From Echinometra lucunter (taxonomy: Eukaryota; Echinodermata; Echinoidea; Camarodonta; Echinometridae), in assembly GCA_029962745.1 (NCBI GenBank), contig CM057161.1, forward strand, positions 5,730,887-5,794,886: a stretch of DNA of 64,000 nt, in the 5' to 3' direction. The notes beneath the pieces were generated by a model. That model had not been told where the DNA came from. It ran no database searches and worked only from the letters and a program-made list of their open reading frames with translations. Of the stretch, positions 1 through 10,500 are shown piece by piece (the stretch's first letter is position 1; the number at the start of each line of letters is the position of its first letter). The translations under genes and the position numbers were made by a program.

Positions 1-480
1 GTAATTAAAAAGGAACAAAAAAAAAGCAATGGGCTGATGTTGCCCCTAAAATAGGATTTTTCCAATTTTAGGGCCCTTTTTTCGCGTGCCGATATTCATA
101 TTTATCTTCATAACTCCAGTTAGGATCAATGGTATTTTGTGATTTTGGTGTCTACATAAAGCAGACAATAAGGCCAATCTTAGTAGTAGAATCACAGCCC
201 ACAAATTTACATTTTTATCACTTAATTCTTTTAAAAATACAAAAATTTAAAATACAGAGGTTTAACGTAGTTAACTTTTAAAATTATTCATGGATTTAAT
301 GAAACTTATGGTTTCATATTCAAATAAAATCCAAATGAATGGTACACTATTCCACTATTAGTATTGAGAGTGTTATTTTCAAACTATTAAAGATCGACAG
401 TAGGTCATTTTTTGTAACACCTAGTACATGTAAAGGGACATTCAGTGATGATGCTTTTTTTTAACATTTGTTGCAGAATA
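1..480. other. AT-rich upstream region, no gene seen
   Basis: No coding signal was found here. The last stretch (about 455-475) is a T-rich tract ending in TTGTTGCAG. It could be a 3' splice site feeding the open frame whose first ATG is at 481, but no matching upstream exon was found. Confidence 0.4.
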
Positions 481-3060
481 ATGGAGTTGCAGTGTTTCAA
501 ATGCTCCAAAATGGTCAGGGTGAATGGTGTTGGGGACTTCGCCCGTCATTTACGTTCAAGCCATATTATCAAAAATGGCGAGAAACTAATATGTGCACAA
601 GATGGATGTATGAGGACTTTCTGCTTGATGAATTCTCTGTTACGCCACATCCTCGTCGTCACCATACTGCCAATGCTGTGGAGCATGCTCCTGCTGAACA
701 TGATGCTGAGAATCAAGAATACAGATTTGATGATGATGATGATAACAATGACCATGAAAATCAGGTTCATGATGGTGAAGAGGATAACTTTGAAGATGCA
801 CGACAAGCTGAAGTGGAATACATGGGAAATTTCGGTTTAAATGATTTAAAACGAATAGCTGCTTCCATGATAATGAAGTTGAAATCATTGTCTTCGGTTC
901 CATATTCAGCAGTACATGCTGCCATAGCTTGTACAAAGACCATGTTTCGTGACACTATTTCTTCTCTAAGATACCGCACACTTTCTGTAATGCAGAACCA
1001 CAGGCTTGACATGAATGCTGAAGATATTGCAGAACTGACTTCTCTTTTTGAGTCTTGCGAAAATCCGTTTGTTGGCATTGAAACGCCAAAACAACAGATG
1101 GACTATATGATTAACAATATGAAGCTAGTTCCTCCAGTTGAAAGGGCTATTGGTGTGCGATATGACCAAAGGATGGATAGACAACTTGGCCAGGAAGTTC
1201 AAAAACCTGTGACTGAAACATTCCAGTATGTGCCAGTGTTAGATGTCCTTAAACTGGTTTTGAATCCAAAAGTGAGGAAGTTAATAGAAAGTGAAGAGCT
1301 TGTTTTACCAGGATATCTGAAAGGTTACAAGGATGGGATGCAATATCAGCAACATGAAATCTTCAAAAATCACCCACATGCATTACGCTTTCAGCTCTAT
1401 TATGATGACGTAGAAGTTACGAATCCTTTGGGAAGTAAGACAGGCATACATAAGCTCGGTTTGTTCTATTATACCATTCAAAATCTTCCACGGCATTTGA
1501 ACTCCTCCATGAAGAGTGTGTTCTTACTTGCTGCTTGTTACACTAATGATCTGAAGAAATATGGATTTAAGAAAATTTTGGATCCGTTTATTGATGACAT
1601 GAAGAAACTGGAAAGTGCAGCTGGTGTACAGTTGACCATAGATGACCGAGAGATAAATGTCCATGGTACCCCTGGTGTCATTCAGTGGAGGATACATTAG
1701 CTGCACATGATGTGCTTGGCTTCTTAAGCCCTTCAGCCAACAGATTGTGTAGACTATGTAAAGGTTCGAGGAGTGACATCCAAAACTACTTTACAGAGAA
1801 AGACTTTGAGATGAGAAACAGTTGAAGACCATGACGAAAGCGTTCATGTTGCCTTGCAGAGACCACGTGGTGATTCTAATACAGGTATTCGCAATGAATG
1901 GTCCATTGAATGTTTTTGCAAAACTTCCATTGTGTAAATAACTATAACCTGACATAATGCATGACTTAGAAGAAGGCGTGTGCCCGTATGAGGTCAGTTT
2001 GTTGCTTGCACAGATTTATTATGATAGATAAATTCTTTACTGCATGAGGAGTTCAATCAGCGTTTAAATTCTTTCCAGTATGCTTCTAGTGATAGGAAAA
2101 ACAAGCCGTCAACTGGTTCATTCTGAACAAAATCAAGAATCTCGGAGATCACAAGCTTGGTCAGAAAGCTGCACAAATGTGGTGCTTCATTCACATGTTG
2201 CCCCTGTTAATAGGAGATAGAATTCCTCTTGGTAATGCTCATAGATTAACTGACTTGTACTCCTGCTCCTGAGGTGCTTGGATATCATATATTGCCCCAG
2301 TCATAGCAATTGCTCACAGTGTCTATTTGGACCAATTTAATTCAAGCTCATCATTCACATTTTAAGGCAATGTTTTCCCCCCAACATTTCATCAATAAGC
2401 ATCACCACATGATTCATTATGGAACTTGTATCAGGATGTGCGGCCCACTTATCCATATGCAGTGTTGAGATATGAATTGAACCACAACACTGCCAAGCGG
2501 TTTAGCACGCTGTTAACTGTAATTTCAAAAACATTTCGAAAAGCGTTGCCACTAAGTATCAGGTACTTCAAGTGCATTGTGGTCAGAGGAAGGTGGACCT
2601 TGGATAGAATTTGAATGTTTTTGGTGGCTACACGACTCCAGTAGCAAATTTAGATGGAAATGAAACTCTGTATCAAGTACTCGGACTTGCTGATGATGCT
2701 GAGGGTTTTTGTTGCCACTCATGTGACCATTTTGGAACGAGTATAAGCCTCAACTGTATCTACCAATTGGTTGGCGAAATGGTATGCCAGAATTTGGAAA
2801 GATTACTAGTATTTGACTTTTGGAAGTTCTTCAAATAGTGTGAAGTTTGAGTTAAAAGTACAGAAACATTGGTTTTCCCCACATTACCACGCCTATGAAA
2901 TTGAAGACATTGAAGGAGGGGGCTACGTTATTTCAACAGTGAATGACTTCTACACCACCACACTCCACTCTCTGGTTTGTCATCTTATGAGGCCGATTCA
3001 CCATATATTTGTGTCCCTCGACATTCTCTGGTACAACTGTAACTGTCGTAACAAGCCTTC
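481..3060 (+). pseudogene. Degenerate CACTA/EnSpm-like transposase-derived gene with N-terminal C2H2-type zinc fingers
   Basis: Broken, intronless ORF read in several frames. From ATG 481 the first frame encodes a Cys-rich start (CFKCSK, then HLRSSH, then CAQDGC...LLRH), i.e. two C2H2-like fingers. A one-base frame change near 640-660 moves to the main open stretch, which runs to 1700. That stretch has an Asp-rich linker, then YYDDVEVTNPLGS and LDPFIDDMKKLE. A second frame change near 1675-1685 restores TLAAHDVLGF and CRLC. Further fragments with stops follow: DIMHD..EGVCPYEV from 1951, NKHHHMIHY plus CGPLIH near 2394-2450, and LPIGWRNGMPEFGKI near 2754-2800. The motif order (Asp plus NPLG, then D/AxxxLxGF plus CxxC, then DxMH, then HH..H plus GP) parallels CACTA/EnSpm Tnp2-type proteins; this is remote homology from memory. 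Many metazoan genomes carry similar uncharacterised proteins. The body is clearly non-functional as sequenced, although some single-base shifts could be sequencing errors. An open frame begins at 468 only with TTG, and its first ~60 residues are out of frame with the zinc fingers. Confidence 0.7.
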
Positions 3061-3115
3061 AGGTGAGCGAGTGTGATCACTTCCCTTAACCTAATATCTC
3101 TGGTTTGAATATCAA

Positions 3116-3175
3116 CTAATTTAAAACAATTGAGGGGGAGGCTTGCGCCCTCAACCCCCCCCCCCCAACTGGATT
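3116..3175. repeat. Poly-C tract with short inverted repeat
   Basis: TTGAGGG and CCCTCAA flank an 11-base spacer and are followed by a run of about 13 C. The same style (G-rich arm, C-run) occurs at 8725-8755 and 13670-13700, so this is probably the edge of a dispersed repeat. Confidence 0.5.
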
Positions 3176-3179
3176 ACAA

Positions 3180-3775
3180 TTTGCATACATTGGCAAATTA
3201 ATGAACTTTCCAATTCTATTAGAAATGATGATCCCTGTACTTAGCTCTACTACCAGACAAAAAAGTCAAATCAGACTTAAAATTAAGAGGAAATAATTGT
3301 TTGGTGATTTTAATACATTTGAACAAATCAGCATAGTTAATGAATTTCCACAGTATGTGTAAAATTTCATGATTCCTGTACTTAGCTCTATCAGATGAAA
3401 CATGAGAATCAAACCAGATTTAAAATGAAAGAAGAGAAGCATTTTTTTATATTGATTTAAATTTAGAATAAATCTTGCATAAATTATTTTAGCATAATTA
3501 ATGAATTTCCAAATTCAGTGTAGGTTTCAAGCGGTGTACTCAGCTCTATAGGATAGAACAAATCAGAAACAATATTGGACAAAAAAAGAAAATGAAGGGG
3601 AAGAAGCATATTTGGAGATTTTCAATAAATTTGCATAAATTAGCATAATTAATGAATTTCTGAATTCAAAATAAAACAATCAAATGAAGGAGAAACAAGA
3701 TTTTTTGGAAGGTGATTTTGTGTAAATCTGCATAAATTAGCGTAATTAATTATTGGCAATACAGTTGTGGCCATT
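3180..3775. repeat. Degenerate tandem repeat, about 150-bp unit, roughly four copies
   Basis: The phrases GCATAATTAATGAATTTC and CTGTACTTAGCTCTA recur at about 140-165 bp spacing (near 3195-3250, 3330-3395, 3490-3550, 3640-3665 and 3730). Between them sit similar A-rich stretches ending in GAAGCAT. The copies are well diverged, with indels. Confidence 0.6.
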
Positions 3776-4320
3776 TGCAAAAACAGTTTAGGCCATGCGA
3801 TATTGATGTTTGTGAAATTTCATGAGTCTAAGCCAAACAATATAATTATAGATCAAACGAAAGTGTGACTGACAGAGAGACGACGAAAAAGTGATCCTAT
3901 GTTACACACGTACTAGCTGCCTCGGCAGATGACACAGAAAAACAAGCGAGGGGATGGGGTTGCACCACAAAGTCCCCCCCCCCCCCATCTACTATTTGAA
4001 ATATCAACTGGACAAGAAGAACAATTTAAAGAATCTAGAAAATAATTTTTTTTTGGGGGTGGGGAGGGGTTTATTTTTGTTTTTGTTTTGGTTTTGGGGA
4101 GGTTGTGTTTTTTTTTTTTACAAATTTGGTAAAGACACCATAGAAATTTTGACTATTTATTAGTTCATTCTTCCTTACCTGACAGAAGGCAGCTGGATGG
4201 TTGATAGTAACCCGATTTAGTGGCCTTCTTATGGAGAAACTACATTTTGGGGGATGAATTTGACCAATAACATGTAAGGACAGGTAATTTGAAGATGCAT
4301 GTCTTTTGCCTTTCCCCTGC
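3776..4320. other. Intergenic, no gene seen
   Basis: AT-rich sequence with a C run at 3977-3987 and G/T-rich low-complexity DNA at 4045-4120. Short open frames here are low complexity and unconvincing. Confidence 0.4.
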
Positions 4321-4543
4321 AGATAATGACAATCGATAAAGCATTCTGCTGACAATGAATGAATCAGAGCTTGCAGGAAATAGGAGTGAAGTCATTTGGT
4401 TGTGAGAAGGAGACTGAAGATGAAGATTGATGAACTTAGGAATCATGCGCCACTACTAGTAATAACAGTGTTACAGACACAGGGCCAGCAGATACTCAAG
4501 AATGGGAAGCAGAACCCAATCCAGTTGCTAAGTACAGTCAAAG
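4321..4543 (+). pseudogene. Candidate damaged 5' exon with SAM-like fragment
   Basis: It follows a CCCCTGCAG acceptor and ends at AAAG|GTAAGA. Coding-like pieces lie in different frames: SLQEIGVKSFG (reminiscent of the LxELGIxxLG turn of SAM domains), CEKETEDED, then DTGPADTQEWEAEPNPVAK. Stops between them require frame changes. If real, it is the first visible exon of the SAMD3-like gene. The SAM resemblance rests on about eleven residues and is weak. Confidence 0.3.
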
Positions 4544-7500
4544 GTAAGAGCCACAGTTTTATGGCAGTGGAGAGTTGAAGAGGCATTTTAATTACTGATT
4601 TCAATTCCGCAGCATTGACATTAACCCAAGCAAGGGCCTATAACACAGGGTCTGGGGTTGGAAAACTTTCCACACAAAATATCAGGAATTTCATTGGGCT
4701 AGAAATTTGAGAATTTCAATTGAAAATTTCATCATTACTTTGTTGTATACAAGTAGCACTTCTTCTCATAAATGAATAGTTTTAACATCTGTTTGGCTTG
4801 CCTTCGCATTTCATGAAGATAGATCAGCTCAAATGTAGAACAAACAACCGCCTCCATCATTACACATATGGATGAGATGTAACACCCTGGTGTAACACTG
4901 TATCTGATCCCACAGAGTAACATAAAATGTGTGCAGTGCATGTGCATGAAGTAAAAGATTCCACTGAATTTACAGTTTGGTGAATGGACTTGTGCATCCT
5001 ATTGCATGCTACTTCATTCACAAGTTGGAGTACATAAAGTTTGATTACACTGTTGCATCAGGCTGGAGTGTTCAAAGTTTGTTGGTTAATTGAGCTTATA
5101 TACTATGTACATACATGATGTATATATTGCAAACAAATTAAGCCAAGTTAGAGTCAATAAATGTTCATGTTTTCAGGATTTACATGTAACTAATGATGTT
5201 TTGTAAACTATGCATTTATTTTGTATAATTCACAGAAAGGTCTCAGGCATACGTTGCTGAAGATAAGGATGGGAGAGAATTGGTGGAGTATCTGGACCAA
5301 GGAGGGTCCCTCTAACAAATCCCCAAAGACGTTTGTTGGCGGTTGGCCGTAGCATATCTAGTGGAAAGTTGGACGGAGATTTGTAAGTGTAAGCTGGATT
5401 GTTCAGTGTACAATGTAGTTTTGGTACGATTGAATATTCCATTATAGTGTTCTCTTTTAAATGCTCCAACTCTACAGGTCAGTGTGACCATTACACAAAT
5501 TTGTTTTCCATATTGAAAAATTGTGATAATTTGAATTTGACTGTTCAAGTAGATTTGATGCCCTCTTTTGGCAATCGTTTTTTTTCTCTAAACATATATG
5601 TCTTCGAAAACATTCGAGATTTTAAAAATATGTGTCAGAAAAGCTATATATTATCTTGAAATTTTCCTCCCATTGTGAAGTGAAAAGAAAATATAGCTGA
5701 TTTGGCCAGGACCCATGCTTACGATTTTAGACATTTCTAGATTATATGGACATTTATAATGTTTAGATCTCAATTATCAAGCTATTATGTTTTGTCATAA
5801 ATCTTCATTCCTCATCGACCCGAAGGACAGTTATTGACAATTTTTCACACTTGTAATATTATAAACAACATCCGCTTCAGACTATCAAAAGGTACAAATT
5901 TGCGCCCTTTTCTAATTCGGCATTTGGAGGGGGGCACCTCCATTGACAAGTAAATATCATGCATGTCCAAAGAAACATGTAAAAAGGCTAACTTTTTCAA
6001 GATAGGGCATGTTACGTACATAACGTGATAAGGGTGTCAAAAACACTACAGAAAAAAGGGTAAAGCTTCTTTTCACTGACACGGAAACCTCCATGTTTAG
6101 GAGCCGATTTGCAAGGGTATTAAAAAATACTCCTAAAAAGAAGTGTACTTTTGCGCCAAACCTACTTATTCAGGGTCCAGTTTGCGAGCAAGAATACATA
6201 TTGATGTACTAGAAATGGGATTTGTGTGCACTAAAATATTGCTTGGTGGCTGTTAAATTATCATTGTACTTGCTTAGGTGGTCAAATTATGGGAATACTT
6301 AAGGATATGGTTTGTACAAAATACTTTAAGGGTAGGGTTCACAAACCAATAATTGATAAGGGACATTCATTTTCTTTTAGTGCTTTTTGAAACCCCATGG
6401 ATGCGCATAATTATCCACTGTTCCATGGAGATAGCCCGGCCCCATGGGCCAATCACAGAAACTGTCTTTTAAAATGGGATAAAAAAAGATGCAGCAGATT
6501 TAGCACCAAAGGACAGCACCGAATTTGAGGCCTGATTCAGAATCCTTATATTGTTTAAAGGTGGCCCAAGTCTAATGAAAAAGAAGCTCTAGCTAAGGAA
6601 ATCATCACAACATGGGGTCAGTTAAAGGATGACAGACCTGGACCTGAAAGGATATGTGAGTATAGATTACTATAGTCACATTTGTATCGTGTTTAAGTGG
6701 GTTACTTCGAGTATGATTGTTATTTCGCCTCCCCTTATTGGCATGATGGAGAATTTGCATTGTTGAGTAGTAAGTCTGCTGTTTGTCTGTACAGTTATAG
6801 ATTTTGGCGGAGGTTAAGCCGAACAAGACTCATCATTGTCAGTTTCGGAAATTCATATCCTATTACATTATAACTGTACATGATAAAAAGAGCAGTCTTA
6901 CATGTATTTCATTATAATAGTAATAATTTTAAAAATTGAAATATCCACCCCTGTAAAGATTTGAGTGAAAATGTATTGTTTAGGTAGCAGAATGTTTTTG
7001 ACCATTATCAGTGAAATTTCAGATAGAAATATATTTTCCTCAATTAGCATTACAGAAATCTTAAAGGAAAGACCATGACTAGTTAATTGTTTAGCATGCA
7101 TAGATATTCATTTTATTATTTTTTTTTTTTTTACACATTTTCCATTGTAGTGTGCTTATAATGGAAAATAATATACTGAAACGTTCAGTCTAGTTATATA
7201 AGCAAAATTTCCTGAAATGTTAGTAGTCAACAATCGGAAGATTGCTTGAAAGCATTCCTTTTTATGGAACTACCAAACCATTTTGCCTTTTCTTATTTTT
7301 TTTTATAATTGCAGAGAGAAGCTGTTGAAAACTGCTATCGGATAAACAGAGAGCAAGTGAAGTTATATACATGTATATATACAGTTATTGAGTCAAAGGG
7401 GGCCTGAGCTTTCGCTCCTAGCAGAATCTTCTTCTGAGGTGAAACTCATTTCGTCACTGAAGAAGATTCTGCTAGGATCGAAGGCTGCCCCTTTTGACTC

Positions 7501-10500
7501 AGGTTCTTTATTTTTACGAAGAATGCATGAGTTTGCCTTTTGAAGTACTGGAAATCATGATATCATGTGACTTCATATGTTCTATATTTTCAACATGACA
7601 GGAGCATTTCTTCTCAGAAAATGAAGGATTCATTGAGTACAGATTCAAGAATATGAGGCCGAATGGGAAACAGGGTAAGAAGAGGAAGCATGCCAAATCA
7701 GATGATCACAAACAAGAAGATGTGATAGTGGATGAGGAATTACTCCAAGATGAAGAATTACAAGAAAAGGTGTGAGAAATGTCAATCTTGTTACAGTGTT
7801 GATTCCTGCAAAATAATATGTGAAATAAGATGGGAGGCTGACTGAAAGTCTTGTCTGAGTTTAATAATCTGATAAGAAAAGATAATTCAAGATATTCTTA
7901 AAGCACAAATATACTTTTGGTAAGGAAAAAGTTGAAAAATATAAAACTTGCTCTACATTTGAAAAGACATTAAAAGTATTTTCGAACAGCTTTATCGCTT
8001 TGAACCGAAGTCAGATTAATGATTTACAATAATTACACCTTGCAAACTGTACATGTAGTTATCATACTGTATGTATAGATTTGTTCGGAAGCCATCCGAA
8101 CAATTAAAAATAAGTCAAATTATTAAAAAGTGAAAAAAGAGATTCAATGCAAATCATTATTGGTCAATGATTTGCCTTAATCATTCTTTCATTTTCAAGT
8201 TTGTTTCATCAATCTGAGTGACAATGCACATTTACAAAGCTTTAATGATTTCAAGTCATTTCAGATCAAGGGGGCACCAAAGTCACATTAAAAAGTAATA
8301 CAAAGAGTATGTCCAAGGCAATAAAAGTGCCTTACATGTACATGAAGGTTATTTTGATGGTTGAAATAATACGGTAACTACTGTCTTTCAGGTTAACTGG
8401 ATGAAGCACACAGTTCCCACTGCAGCAAATAAGGGGAAAATTATCCAATTTTTCAAAGACACTACTGCTTATCGTCAAATGATGCTGAAGAAGAGGACAG
8501 ATATGACCATTACAGACTTCATCACCACGTTTCCAAGGATACAAGAGATGCCAGAACTTGTAAGTTAACCCACGCTTTCATGACGACTTATTTAGAGGCC
8601 TATTTGATCACCTTTTCTTCTGCTAATTGGCAACACTTGCATTTTTACTTTAATGCTTAACATGTTAAACAAAACATTTGCTTATAATATATCCACTAAT
8701 AAATATGTTCAATCCTAAACTGGCAGGGGTGGGGGGTGAATCACCCCCCCCCCCCCTCAACATTTTCTGCGATCATTCCGCCGCGCGAAATTTTTTGACA
8801 GCGCCACTCCCAGAGTTTATACTTTTAAGTCTGGCGCATCTTTTGAGACCAAATTTACGACGCCGGGTACGTGGTTCCGAAATTACGCAACATTTTGTAA
8901 GTGCATGTCGGACCAAAAATTGTTCCAAAACGTGATTTTGTGTACTAAGTCAATGCAAATTGAGTTTTCTCATCTTATTCATAAAGATATGATTATTCTT
9001 ATTTTAAACAGCTGAAATCAATTGATTTTAGCATAATTATGCTTTCAAAAGTTTTTGCAATAAATCTGGTGAGAAAAACAAAAGGTTGAAAAACAAAGAA
9101 ATTCATAATACAATAAGAAATTGATTTCCAAACGAAGTTTTTTTTTCGATTGCTATTGTTAAGAATGCTACAAATAATACTTTACCAAAAATAAGCATTC
9201 CAGGAGCTTTATTTAGTGAATTAGAGCAATAGTATGATTTATGCAAAAATTAGCATAATTATTTAAATATAAAATAAAATCTCATTATTTTGGAAAATTT
9301 TACCATACAGCCTTGTAGATTACATCGCACACTATCAGCATGCAAATCAACCAAAGTTTGAGTAAGATTGAGCAAGTAATAAGAAAGTTATGAGCATTTG
9401 AATGTCAAGATCACTAATGCTATGCAGACATTGCCATTGGCAATGCGACTGACCAATATCTGATGTCACAGACGTACAACTCTCCCCTTTGAACACTGAA
9501 AATATACCCCAAAATGTCTCATTTGCTCATTTTTATGATATGACAAACAAATCAACCATGATATAATGCTGTGAAACCTCTGTGCTTGTCCTCTCATAAA
9601 AGAACACCTCATATTGCAATAGACTCTATAAAAGAGAGAATTTAAAAGTGAAATAAGTATTAAAGTAATGGGGGGGGGTGTAAGTCTGTGACATCACAGA
9701 TCGTGGTTGCATTGCCAATGGGAGGATCTACATGGCATTAGTGATCTGAATATTCAGATACTCATGACTTTCTATTATTCATTCAATCTGGCTCAAACTT
9801 TCAACAATATGTTTCTGTGATTTTCACTTTGATATGAATCCAACTGGTTTCTAGGGTTTCTTTCTCCATTAATTATCCTTATGTGGGTTATGTCCATGTT
9901 TAATGAACTAGGCAAAATGTACGCATTGAATCATGGACCCAATGTTCTACTAATACAAGCATGAAAGTTAGGTTTACAAAAATATACTTATTCCTGTTTG
10001 ATTTTACAGATCAACATGGACTTTGAAACAGAACATGGGCACCTTTCTGACAATTTTATTTCAAAGTGGGAGTCGTTCTACCGAGACCGTATCATAAAAT
10101 TAGGTTTGAGCGGGTATCCAGCGGTAAAAGAATCAATTCAACAGTTTGAGGAAGGTGACAACAGTGAGTAAATTTTTTTATTTTTAATGACTCCAGGCTG
10201 AAATTCAAATGATTTGAAAAAGTAGAGTAAAATATAAATCCATTCAGAAGGTATTTGCGGTTCAACCATGTAAGAGTTGGAAACGCCACATTCCGAGCTG
10301 AACTGCGCAGCTCGTCGTCAGGAGAAAGAATAAAGCTATTAAGAGCAAGATACAACAACTTATGTACATGTATGATGCTAGGTATAGGCTGAAAAAAAGA
10401 AATTGAAAACAATAGTAAGAATAGAGTTGAGGTAAAAGAAGGAGGATGTGGCAGTGAAAGTAAGTAGGTTCATGCATAGGAAGGGATTACTTCCATGAAT

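Noticed and set aside
468..1700. Taking the 410-codon frame from 468 as an intact gene
   Set aside because: It begins at TTG, not ATG, its first ~60 residues lack family resemblance, and the zinc-finger start lies in another frame. The family body continues past 1700 in a different frame.
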